From an uncultured Bacteroidota bacterium (GTDB lineage: Bacteria > Bacteroidota > Bacteroidia > Chitinophagales > Chitinophagaceae): a stretch of 64,000 nt of DNA. Shown one piece after another: positions 10,803 through 19,846 of the stretch. The stretch is from positions 62,001 through 126,000 of the forward strand of contig CAIVEW010000089.1 in the NCBI GenBank assembly GCA_903905065.1. Reading direction: 5' to 3'. The notes under the pieces were generated by a model that searched no databases, was not told where the DNA came from, and saw only the letters and a list, made by a program, of their open reading frames with translations. The position numbers and the translations under genes were made by a program. The first letter of the stretch is position 1; every line of letters begins with the position of its first letter.

Positions 10803-11612
10803 CTAATTCAATACAAACTTTATGGGCAGCGTAAACAGTACCTTTACGGGCATTCCGTTTTGCTTGCCGGGTTTCCATTTAGGCATACCGCTGACGATAT
10901 GCAGGGCTTCTTCATCGCATCCGCCACCAATGCTGCGCACTACTTTTGCATTTGTCACTGCACCATCTTCGTTGACTACAAACTCTATCAGCACCTGGCC
11001 CTGGATACCTGCCTCTCTTGCGGGATCGGGATAATGCAGATGTTTGCCCAGATAGTCACCCATGTTCCCAACAAATTCCGGCATTTGTTCCACCCAGCGC
11101 ACAGCCGCATTCTTATTACCGGATGATGAGGAAATGACCCCGCTTCCGGTCCCCGCCTCAGTTGTTGGTACCGAAGAGAGCCCTGTAGAATCGCCGGTTG
11201 TGTTCGAGAGGCCGGGTTGTACGTTGTGAAGGTCTGCCACAGGGGTCATCGTGTTTTCCGTCGGGAGGACATTGTCCACAATTTTTGGCGGTGTAAGGAT
11301 ACGCGAGTTTGCGGTCGGTGGCGGAGATGGCGGCAAGGTATTGGGAGGCGCAGGCGGTGCGGGTGGCAGAATGGTATGAACTTCAGAAAGAACAATAGGC
11401 TTGTCACTGATAAATCTCGCTACGGAATGCGCGCGGTTCAGATCAATAAACGAAAAACAGAACAGCGCGCTGACACCTGCGAGCACGAACGTACCGGCTC
11501 TTTTCATCCTGTTGTCATAGTTTCTACGGAGCTCATAGCCACCGTATGTCTTGTTCCGGTTGTCGAAAATAATGTCGAGGTAGTCGGCATTTAATAGTGT
11601 TGTAGGTTCCAT
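10803..11612 (-). CDS. Energy transducer TonB family protein
   Basis: Single TM, Pro-rich linker, C-terminal YPDPAREAGIQGQVLIEFVVNEDGAVTNAKVVRSIGGGCDEEAL. Confidence 0.93.
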   Translation of the reverse strand: MEPTTLLNADYLDIIFDNRNKTYGGYELRRNYDNRMKRAGTFVLAGVSALFCFSFIDLNRAHSVARFISDKPIVLSEVHTILPPAPPAPPNTLPPSPPPTANSRILTPPKIVDNVLPTENTMTPVADLHNVQPGLSNTTGDSTGLSSVPTTEAGTGSGVISSSSGNKNAAVRWVEQMPEFVGNMGDYLGKHLHYPDPAREAGIQGQVLIEFVVNEDGAVTNAKVVRSIGGGCDEEALHIVSGMPKWKPGKQNGMPVKVLFTLPIKFVLN

Positions 11613-11696
11613 GATAGTGCGTTTATTAAATAGAACCGCGAACAGTTATTTTCCATAAACTTGTACAAACTATTTTCAGCTATTTTTACAACCGAT

Positions 11697-12281
11697 ATGC
11701 CGAACCTCTACATAATAGCGGGCTGCAATGGCGCGGGGAAAACAACCGCCAGTTTCACGATCTTCCCAGACATACTCAATTGCAGGCAGTTTGTGAACGC
11801 GGACAATATTGCTTACGGCCTATCGCCTTTTGACGTGGAAAGCGTGGCGCTGGAAGCTGGCAAGATTATGCTGCAAAGAATTAATGAGCTATTAGTCCTT
11901 GGCGATGATTTCGCAATAGAGACTACCCTTACCACCCGAAGTTATGTTTCATTAATTCAAAAAGCAAAGGGGTTGGGCTATAAGGTGTCCCTGATTTATA
12001 TATGGCTCAATTCGCCGCAACTTGCGATAGAAAGGGTGGCGGAAAGAGTGAAAAATGGCGGGCATAACATACCTACGGACGTGATAGAAAGAAGGTATTT
12101 CCGTGGAGTAAAGAACCTATTTGAGTTGTTCATACCCATCTGCGATTTATGGACGGTGGCAGACAATACCTATGGAAATCTGATCCAGGTAGCAAGTAAA
12201 AATGAAATTGAAAATGTTATAGAAGATGTCGAACTTTGGAATGTAATTAACAAGCAGTTTTATGAATCTAAAACCAGATAA
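11697..12281 (+). CDS. Zeta-toxin-like P-loop kinase
   Basis: NLYIIAGCNGAGKTTASFTI Walker A, NADNIAYGLSP, FAIETTLTTRSY; start chosen at MPNLYII. Confidence 0.85.
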   Translation: MPNLYIIAGCNGAGKTTASFTIFPDILNCRQFVNADNIAYGLSPFDVESVALEAGKIMLQRINELLVLGDDFAIETTLTTRSYVSLIQKAKGLGYKVSLIYIWLNSPQLAIERVAERVKNGGHNIPTDVIERRYFRGVKNLFELFIPICDLWTVADNTYGNLIQVASKNEIENVIEDVELWNVINKQFYESKTR

Positions 12282-12444
12282 TCTTGAACTGTCCAAGAAA
12301 ATAACAGCCGGGTTAAAACTTGCGGTTCGTAGGTTTTTTGAAAAAAAAGCAGCCAATAACGAGTCTGTTGTTATCGGCGACGGTAAAGGCGGGATAATAC
12401 GCGTTCCCGCAAAAGACCTGTTACGAGATTCCGATAAGGAATAA
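12262..12444 (+). CDS. Small protein overlapping the 3' end of the zeta-like gene
   Basis: 60-aa ORF with ATG inside the preceding CDS (translational coupling layout), charged soluble protein. Confidence 0.6.
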   Translation: MNLKPDNLELSKKITAGLKLAVRRFFEKKAANNESVVIGDGKGGIIRVPAKDLLRDSDKE

Positions 12445-12453
12445 TTTTTCCAC

Positions 12454-12840
12454 CTACTTCACGTCAAACCACACCTTCTTCTTCTCATTCCACTCACCAT
12501 TATAGTTTATGGTCAGCTCTTCGCCCTTTTTTATATCGCGCACAGCTTGTACATACATGGTATTGTCATCGTAGTTCATAAAGTATTCGCAATTAGAGCG
12601 GTAGGAATGATTGTAAATAGGTATCAGGCCCAGCGCCATGCAGCACATTTCCGCGCCACCGGGTTGCCATTCAAATATATAATCATGCAGCAGCGTTTTG
12701 TCCAGCAACTTCCTGTCCTCGCCGCTCATCACGATCACCGGCGATGTCTCTATAACCGTTTGCGCCTTAATGGGTTTCCGGGCAAATATGCCCCGCCCCT
12801 TGCCTTCTGTTTCGCCTATTGCCACCAATTGTTCAGCCAT
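12454..12840 (-). CDS. SET domain-containing protein (putative lysine methyltransferase)
   Basis: GRGIFARKPIKAQTVIE, IPIYNHSYRSNCEY, DIKKGEELTINYNGEW. Confidence 0.85.
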   Translation of the reverse strand: MAEQLVAIGETEGKGRGIFARKPIKAQTVIETSPVIVMSGEDRKLLDKTLLHDYIFEWQPGGAEMCCMALGLIPIYNHSYRSNCEYFMNYDDNTMYVQAVRDIKKGEELTINYNGEWNEKKKVWFDVK

Positions 12841-12929
12841 ATATCAAGAGTAAATCAGCTAAAATCCTTCCTTATTTAATAAAATAGTATTTTTAGCTGT
12901 CTTTTTATATTTTTACAGCCTAAAGGTAC

Positions 12930-13796
12930 ATGAATATGAATTTCATTAAAAAACCATTGGTTTTTCTTGCGTTTGCTTTGCTGACAATGCCTTCGCACAG
13001 TTTTGCCCAATATCAATTTAACCTCGATCCGTTTGGCAGTTACTTCAAGGACCTCAAACGTTACGAGCTGGGCTTCACGCTTGACGTACCGAGCGGCAAC
13101 ATTAATGGCGTAACAAGAGTAACCGCGCCCTTCATTGGCGACACCACCAACCTTAAAAGAACGCTTACCGGCCAGGGATTCGGCATATCTATCGGTGTTA
13201 CTGCTCCGTTTAAACGAACAGGCCATATCAGCTGCTGGGCAATGGATGTACAGTTGCTGTTGCATTATTATACCTGGTCAAATCTGAACCAGGTTTATGG
13301 TATTGATGGTTCGTTCACAAGCGCAGCTGAGCCGCTTAGCGCTACCTCATACGAAGCAGCGCTGCCACTGGGTATACAATACATGGTCGGCAACGATGCG
13401 GCGGTGCTCACTAAGCGTTTGCCATTCTGCGCATCATTCGGCATTGGCGTTATTCCCCAGATGTATATGACCAACCTGAACGAAGTTTCCACTTATGATA
13501 ACCAGTTCGCGTTCGGCGTAACGCCTTATGCTAAGATCGAAGCCGGCGTTTTCCTGGGTTGGTGCATAAAGGTCAGGCTGATGTATACTTACGGACAGGT
13601 TAATTTATTCGATGCTAATAATGCTATTCCCAGCCAAACCGGCTCTACCGTTCCGATGACAGACGGGCCGTTTGGCTTCTCTACTACCTCTCACTTCATG
13701 GCGAGCCTGATACTGATGCCATTCTCTGGCAAATGGGCCGAAACAAGGTGGTACAACACATACGATACATACAACCAGCACGACAGGCTGAATTAA
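12930..13796 (+). CDS. Hypothetical outer-membrane beta-barrel-like protein
   Basis: Signal peptide, alternating beta-strand pattern, 288 aa. Confidence 0.65.
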   Translation: MNMNFIKKPLVFLAFALLTMPSHSFAQYQFNLDPFGSYFKDLKRYELGFTLDVPSGNINGVTRVTAPFIGDTTNLKRTLTGQGFGISIGVTAPFKRTGHISCWAMDVQLLLHYYTWSNLNQVYGIDGSFTSAAEPLSATSYEAALPLGIQYMVGNDAAVLTKRLPFCASFGIGVIPQMYMTNLNEVSTYDNQFAFGVTPYAKIEAGVFLGWCIKVRLMYTYGQVNLFDANNAIPSQTGSTVPMTDGPFGFSTTSHFMASLILMPFSGKWAETRWYNTYDTYNQHDRLN

Positions 13797-14054
13797 CCTG
13801 CCTGCCGGTTGGCAAGTTCGACAATTCCGAAATTCGACAATGCCCTGCAATACGCGGGGCATTGTCTTTTTATAGGCTGAATTAATTCGACAATTTGAAA
13901 GTGCCCAACAAGCCGAAAAGACATTGGGACCGGCGCCAATTCAAATGCTTGCAATACGCAGCGCATTGTCTTTTACAGAAAAGACAATGCCACCCAAAAT
14001 GAGTAGCATTGCCAAATTGTCGAATTGCCGAACTTGCCAACCGGCAGGCAGGTT
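13795..14054. repeat. Inverted repeat pair (25 bp, perfect) overlapping both converging stop codons
   Basis: AACCTGCCTGCCGGTTGGCAAGTTC at 13795-13819; its exact reverse complement at 14030-14054; further imperfect AATTGTCGAATT/GACAATGCC repeats between. Confidence 0.85.
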
Positions 14055-15789
14055 ATTTCCTCTTCCCTTTATAACCACCGCCGCTGCCGCCGCCATCTCT
14101 GCCGCCATACGCCCGTACGTCACCCGAGAACCTTGGGCCTTGTGGCCTTGGCCTGCCGCCGCGCGATTCACCACCGCCTCCAAAACTGCGTTGTTCTGCT
14201 TCATCAACGCGCACTTTGCGGCCTTTGAATTTCTTATTGGCAAGGTGCTCCATAATGTATTCCGCAGCATCGCCGGGCACATTGAAGAAGCTGCTCATAT
14301 CGCGCACCGTCATGCGGTCTATGGTGTTCGGCTCTATGTCCGTTGATTCCACAATGAACTGTTGCAGTTTCTGCTCATTCAGCCCGTCTTTTTCGCCCAG
14401 GTTAATGAACAGGCGCACATAACGGTTGCCAAAGCTTTTTTCTTTGCCTTCTTTGCGGTCATAACCGGCATTAAGGTCTTCCGTATCCTGGTAAGTTAAG
14501 ATTGTGTCTTTGAGCTGCAGGTATATCAGTTTCCTGATCAGCTCGTCCTTGTCCACGTCCGCAAATGTTTCGTGGATCGTATCACGGTATAGTTTTGCAA
14601 AGTCAGCCCTTGGCTCTGCGGTAGCTATCTGCTCCAGGTAAAAGAACATTTTCTTGCGCACTATTTCAGCCCCATCCGGTATATCGCTCTTATGAAACTT
14701 CTGTTTTACCAGGCGCTCTATCTGGCGGATATTGGATATCTGCTTTGGCGAAACGATAGACATGCATATACCCGACTTACCGGCGCGTGCAGTACGGCCG
14801 CTGCGGTGTGTATATACTTCCGGATCATCAGGCAGCTCGTAATTGATAACGTGGGTAATATCATTTACATCAATTCCGCGGGCGGCAACATCCGTAGCCA
14901 CTATACATTGTAATGCTTTGCTTTTAAAACGCTCCATTACCTTGCTGCGCATTTTCTGGTCCATATCGCCATGCAGCGGACTGGTAGGATAGCCCATTTT
15001 CATCAGCTTCTCAGACACTTCCTGTGCGTCCTGCTTGGTACGGGTAAATATGATACCATATATACCGGGCGTAAAATCAAGCAACCTGCGCAGCGTTTCA
15101 AACCGGTTGTGGTGGTTGGCTACGTAGTACTGGTGGTCAATGTTCTCATTAGTGGTGTTCGCCGCAGCAACTGAAAACTCTTTCCAGTCTTTCATAAAGC
15201 GCTTGGCAATGCCGCGCACTTCATTGCTCATAGTTGCCGAAAAAAGCCAGGTATGCTCACGCGCCGGCGTATTTTTCAATATCAGGTCTATATCCTCGCG
15301 GAAACCCATGTTCAGCATTTCATCTGCCTCATCCAGAACCACATATTGCAGGTGTTCCAAAGACAGCGCCTTGCGCTCCAGCAGATCTATAAGGCGGCCC
15401 GGGGTAGCCACGATCACCTGTGGGTTCGCCCTTACCTCACGCAGTTGCCCGCTGATCGGCACACCGCCATACACCGCGCATACACGCAGCCCGCGCATAT
15501 GGGCGCCATACTTGGTCATTTCCTCCTGTATCTGCATACAGAGCTCCCTCGTGGGGCTCAGTACCAGGCACTGAACATGTTTTACCGCCACATCCACATG
15601 ATGAAGTAATGGTAATCCGTAGGCAGCCGTTTTCCCGGTGCCGGTCTGCGCAAGCCCAATTATGTCTATAGGCTCAGCTAAAAGTTGAGGTATTACTTTT
15701 TGTTGAATAGGAGTAGGTGTCTCAAAGCCAAGGTCAGAAATAGCTCGCGTCAATTCTTCCCGCATGGGGAAGTCTGAAAAAAGATTCAT
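14053..15789 (-). CDS. DEAD-box RNA helicase with DbpA-like C-terminal domain and RG-rich tail
   Basis: AQTGTGKTAAYGLP, VLDEADEML, SATMS, HRSGRTARAGKSG; C-terminal GGGGESRGGRPRPQG. Confidence 0.95.
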   Translation of the reverse strand: MNLFSDFPMREELTRAISDLGFETPTPIQQKVIPQLLAEPIDIIGLAQTGTGKTAAYGLPLLHHVDVAVKHVQCLVLSPTRELCMQIQEEMTKYGAHMRGLRVCAVYGGVPISGQLREVRANPQVIVATPGRLIDLLERKALSLEHLQYVVLDEADEMLNMGFREDIDLILKNTPAREHTWLFSATMSNEVRGIAKRFMKDWKEFSVAAANTTNENIDHQYYVANHHNRFETLRRLLDFTPGIYGIIFTRTKQDAQEVSEKLMKMGYPTSPLHGDMDQKMRSKVMERFKSKALQCIVATDVAARGIDVNDITHVINYELPDDPEVYTHRSGRTARAGKSGICMSIVSPKQISNIRQIERLVKQKFHKSDIPDGAEIVRKKMFFYLEQIATAEPRADFAKLYRDTIHETFADVDKDELIRKLIYLQLKDTILTYQDTEDLNAGYDRKEGKEKSFGNRYVRLFINLGEKDGLNEQKLQQFIVESTDIEPNTIDRMTVRDMSSFFNVPGDAAEYIMEHLANKKFKGRKVRVDEAEQRSFGGGGESRGGRPRPQGPRFSGDVRAYGGRDGGGSGGGYKGKRK

Positions 15790-16130
15790 TTAATAAAGAA
15801 CTTTAAAAAAAATAATGCGCACCAATTCGGTGAAGCGGGTGCAAAGGTACGGGAATTAAATGAAAAAAAATCGGAATCAATGCTAAACTGGGATAGATGT
15901 CATTGTGAGCATACCCAAATAGGTTACTTCGCTATGTGCTGGTATCAAGCGTCCGTTGTGTCACTCCGTTGTATGTTCTGTTCATCATTGAGCCTTCTTT
16001 ACGCAATAGTGAAAACAGCACTTGGGTGAGTAACATTCTGCCGCGATAATTGCTCACTTTTTTAAAAAAAGCCTTATTGCCCACAATGTGATTGATAACC
16101 AGCGAAGTAGTAAAAGTAATCCACAAATTC

Positions 16131-16170
16131 TTGCTCAAAAATTGCTCAATTGTTGCTCATTTCTTGCTCA
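16131..16170. repeat. Four TTGCTCA heptamers spaced exactly 11 bp
   Basis: TTGCTCA at 16131, 16142, 16153, 16164. Confidence 0.85.
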
Positions 16171-16582
16171 AAAGTTGCCCGCTTTTGCCCTTTGTCTCGT
16201 CCTGAATAGGTCTACACCGGGTTATAAAATCCTGATTTTTGATTACAGTGGAAGCCATGAAACTATGGACGGAAATCTTCCAAATCCACCACAAAGCTAG
16301 TGACGAAAATGATCGCATGCAAAAAAAGAAATCCACATTTTTACGCTTCTTCGCCGTCAGGATTAGAAAATCCTGAAAATGCTGATTCATACAAATTACC
16401 CATTCAATACCTCATGTGGCGTGCAAACGGGATGGCTTAATACATAAACACCTAACAATAGACTACTTGAAATTCTCAAATGCCCCATATTTCCTCATTT
16501 TTTATTTATCGGCAAAGGGGCGTCACTCATTAAATGCAATATAAATATTGCAAAAGCACACTTTGTCCATATCATTCGTATT

Positions 16583-17458
16583 TTGCAACAAACCAAACCT
16601 TTGAAACGAATATTATTTTCGTTGGCCTTATTGTTTTCTACCCATTTGTATGCTCAGGAACATCATGAATTGGGTGTTATGGGGGGTGTCGCTAATTACT
16701 ATGGTGACCTTCAGCCCAGCCTGTTACCATCTTACGGATATAAGCCTGTTGCAGGAATTGTTTACAAATATTTTATGAACCCGTTCATTGCCTTGCGGTG
16801 TGGAGCTACGTATAATTCCCTTACCGCATCAGACAGCAGGAGTAGTATAACTGAAGACCGCGCACGCAACCTGAGTTTTTCAACCAATGTGTACGAATTG
16901 CATGCGGCGCTTGAAATTAATTTTTTGCCTGTTGAAGTAAAGAAAAAGAAATTCTCCCCTTATATCTTCGGTGGCATAGCGGGGTTTTACTTCAATCCTT
17001 ATGCCTATGATAATAGTGGCAACAAAGTTTTTTTAAAACCACTCGGTACAGAAGGTGAGGGTCTCGCAATGTACCCGGACCGTAAGCAATACAGCCTTGT
17101 AAACATGGCTTTTCCGTTTGGGGGCGGCCTCAAGTTCTTTATGGGTAAACGCATGATGCTCTGCTTAGAAATGGGTTATCGATATACGAATACAGACTAC
17201 CTTGACGACGTAAGCAAATCGTATGTGAACCTGAATGTACTACAGGCAGAAAAAGGGACCTTGGCAGCACAGATGTCTTATCGCGGCAATACAGTAAGTG
17301 GATGGAACGGCAACTATCCTAACTATGGCGTCGCCCGTGGTGATAACCAGGCGAATGACTGGTATTGGTATGGTACTATTTCTCTGAGTGTATTTTTTCA
17401 TTCCTCCGCTTATGATGCCGACTATATAAATACGAAATGCCCGAAGGTGTTCCGGTAA
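16583..17458 (+). CDS. DUF6089-like outer-membrane beta-barrel protein
   Basis: Signal peptide; HHELGVMGGVANYYGDLQPSLLPSYGYKPVAGIVYKYFMNPFIALRCGATY. Confidence 0.75.
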   Translation: MQQTKPLKRILFSLALLFSTHLYAQEHHELGVMGGVANYYGDLQPSLLPSYGYKPVAGIVYKYFMNPFIALRCGATYNSLTASDSRSSITEDRARNLSFSTNVYELHAALEINFLPVEVKKKKFSPYIFGGIAGFYFNPYAYDNSGNKVFLKPLGTEGEGLAMYPDRKQYSLVNMAFPFGGGLKFFMGKRMMLCLEMGYRYTNTDYLDDVSKSYVNLNVLQAEKGTLAAQMSYRGNTVSGWNGNYPNYGVARGDNQANDWYWYGTISLSVFFHSSAYDADYINTKCPKVFR

Positions 17459-17474
17459 GCAGCAGAAAGAAGGG

Positions 17475-17726
17475 TCATTCCTTGATCTCGATCTCCAGTT
17501 TTTTGCCAAATGGTGTGAGCTGAATATATTTTTCCTCCATTGAGTACTTTATCAGCCCGAAGTCCTGCAGTAATCCGAGGTACTGGTCTACTTGCTTGAG
17601 CGGGACGTGCGCTCCCTTTGCCACCAATTTAAAACAATCGGCATGCGCAAATTCTGTTTTGTCGCCACAATGGTGTTTAATGATCGAGAAAACTTTTTTG
17701 AAATTGTTTGCGTTGTCAGTAAGCAT
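17475..17726 (-). CDS. Small hypothetical protein, possibly winged-helix
   Basis: 83-aa ORF with helical pattern LKQVDQYLGLLQDFGLIKYSMEEKYIQLTPFGKKL. Confidence 0.5.
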   Translation of the reverse strand: MLTDNANNFKKVFSIIKHHCGDKTEFAHADCFKLVAKGAHVPLKQVDQYLGLLQDFGLIKYSMEEKYIQLTPFGKKLEIEIKE

Positions 17727-17794
17727 ATCGTTTTTACCTGATAATAAAAATCATTCCACCGTGCCATTTTGAAAATCAACGCCAAGAGCGTATT

Positions 17795-18478
17795 TTGGAA
17801 ATACAAATGAAACAGGCAATTCCGGTACTCCTATTTGTCCTTTTAGCGACAGGCGCCTATGGTCAGGCCGATAGCGTTCGCGTGTGGAACAAATGGTGCA
17901 GCAGTAAGGATACCCTACTGTTATTTGCCGGGGCGAATAACACTATACAGGTATGCAGCCATACCCTGAAGCCCTCCGAAATGGTTCTTAAACCGGTGGA
18001 TAAAACATTACGCATCGGCAAGCCAGAAGTGAAGGGAGATACGATTTCGGTGCTGGCTATGCCCTACCCTTCGCACAACAAGCCTATGCGGCTAGCTGTG
18101 CTGAATGCCAAAACAAAAAAAGTAATTAAAACGGTCGACTTTTACAGCGATGAGGTACCCGCCCCTGTCGCACGTGTTGGGAACATACAAACCAGTGAGG
18201 CCGTGAGAAAAGACATCCTCGCACAAAACAGCCTGAAGGTTGCATTCCCGAAATCGCTCTACAGCTACCCCTACACTATCAAGCAATATATTTTCAAGAT
18301 ACACACCCCTAAGGGCGGAGCCACTATACCTGTGAATGGCTTCTACTTAACCAGGGACATACTCGCACAGATAAAAGACGCACCCGCAGGAACAATAATG
18401 GAGTTTACGGACATCAAAGCCACCTGCCCGGAATGTGCAACAAGGGATCTCCCGGATATAAAATTGAAGGTGAAATGA
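17795..18478 (+). CDS. Secreted protein with GldM-like C-terminal domain
   Basis: VDFYSDEVPAPVARVGNIQTSEAVRKDILAQNSLKVAF...YTIKQYIFKIHTPKGG...GFYLTRDILAQIKDAPAGTIMEFTDIKAT resembles the GldM C-terminal pattern. Confidence 0.65.
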   Translation: MEIQMKQAIPVLLFVLLATGAYGQADSVRVWNKWCSSKDTLLLFAGANNTIQVCSHTLKPSEMVLKPVDKTLRIGKPEVKGDTISVLAMPYPSHNKPMRLAVLNAKTKKVIKTVDFYSDEVPAPVARVGNIQTSEAVRKDILAQNSLKVAFPKSLYSYPYTIKQYIFKIHTPKGGATIPVNGFYLTRDILAQIKDAPAGTIMEFTDIKATCPECATRDLPDIKLKVK

Positions 18479-18643
18479 AACCCCAAATCCCAAAAAAGGG
18501 CTTCGCGGAAGAATATGCTTTAGGCTTATGGCTCACTCTTCAACATTGAGGTTTACCTAAAATCGCCATCACCGGTATAAGCTGAATATTGCAACGATGC
18601 TGATGGGGTATTCCCAAGTGAAGCCCCTTCAGGGGCTTGGGGT

Positions 18644-19606
18644 TTAATACTTCCGGTCAATCACATAATTAACCAGCTCTTCCATTGCCTGGCGTGCGGG
18701 GGTGTCGGGGTATTTGCGAAGGATCATCAACGCTTCTTCTTTGTACTCCTGCATTTTCTTTGCTGCGTAGGTAATCCCTCCCGACTGTTGTACATAACTT
18801 ATTACCTCATTTACCTTCTTCTTATCCGTGCTGTTGTTCTTCACCGTATAGATGACACTGCGCCTCGTTGCCGTATCAGCATGTTGCAACGCATATATCA
18901 GCGGCAGGGTCATTTTCTTCTCTTTTATGTCTATGCCCGTGGGCTTGCCTATGTTGTCCTGGCCATAGTCGAAAAGGTCGTCCTTGATCTGGAATGCAAT
19001 GCCCACTTTTTCGCCGAAGAGCCGGAACGTTTCGGATACAGTTTCATCGGCAGTAGCCGAAAAAGCGCCCGCGGCACAAGCTGATGCCAGCAGCGATGCT
19101 GTCTTTGCGCGGATAATGTCGAAATAGATGCTTTCATCAATATCCAGTTTACGGGCCTTTTCCATCTGCAGCAATTCGCCCTCGCTCATTTCCTTTACCG
19201 CTCTCGACGTGATGTGCAATATCTTGTAGTCACCATTATCAATTGACAACAGCAAGCCTTTTGACAAGAGATAATCACCAACCAATACGGCAATTTTGTT
19301 TTTCCAAAGGGCATTTATGGAGAAGAAGCCCCTGCGCTTCATAGCATCGTCCACTACGTCGTCATGTACCAATGTAGCAGTATGCAGCAGTTCTATGAGC
19401 GCGGCGGCCCGGTAGGTGGCATCGTTTACTCCGCCGGCTATTGTCGCTGAAAGGAATACAAACATAGGGCGCATTTGTTTGCCCTTCCGCTTGATGATGA
19501 ACCGCATGATACGGTCCAGCAATGGATTGGTGCTCTTGACACTTTCCGTAAACTTCTTTTCAAACAATGATAATTCAGTGCCTATTACTTTATTTACGAG
19601 CTCCAT
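18644..19606 (-). CDS. Polyprenyl synthetase family protein
   Basis: ELLHTATLVHDDVVDDAMKRRG (FARM) and FQIKDDLFDYGQD (SARM) motifs. Confidence 0.95.
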   Translation of the reverse strand: MELVNKVIGTELSLFEKKFTESVKSTNPLLDRIMRFIIKRKGKQMRPMFVFLSATIAGGVNDATYRAAALIELLHTATLVHDDVVDDAMKRRGFFSINALWKNKIAVLVGDYLLSKGLLLSIDNGDYKILHITSRAVKEMSEGELLQMEKARKLDIDESIYFDIIRAKTASLLASACAAGAFSATADETVSETFRLFGEKVGIAFQIKDDLFDYGQDNIGKPTGIDIKEKKMTLPLIYALQHADTATRRSVIYTVKNNSTDKKKVNEVISYVQQSGGITYAAKKMQEYKEEALMILRKYPDTPARQAMEELVNYVIDRKY

Positions 19607-19846
19607 TTAGTTAAAAAGTTAAAAACCGGTCTGCCGGCATGCAGGGTCGGGACCAAACCGTTTTTTTTTGTAAAAGTCGAAATAAGAATCTGATTAACAG
19701 CAATTTTTTTAGAGGCATATTGTTCCTGCACAATAAAACGCCAAAATAGCGGTTTATTTCATATTACGGCTTGTTTTTTGCTCCCTACAATCATACCTTT
19801 GCTGGTATTTTTATAGTGATAAAAATGCAATATTAACACACCCATT

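Noticed and set aside
15932-16138. ORF 68 aa (VINHIVGNKAFFKKVSNYRGRMLLTQVLFSLL...) as a gene or IS remnant
   Set aside because: Would need a non-ATG start inside the TTGCTCA array and has no recognisable domain; insufficient support.
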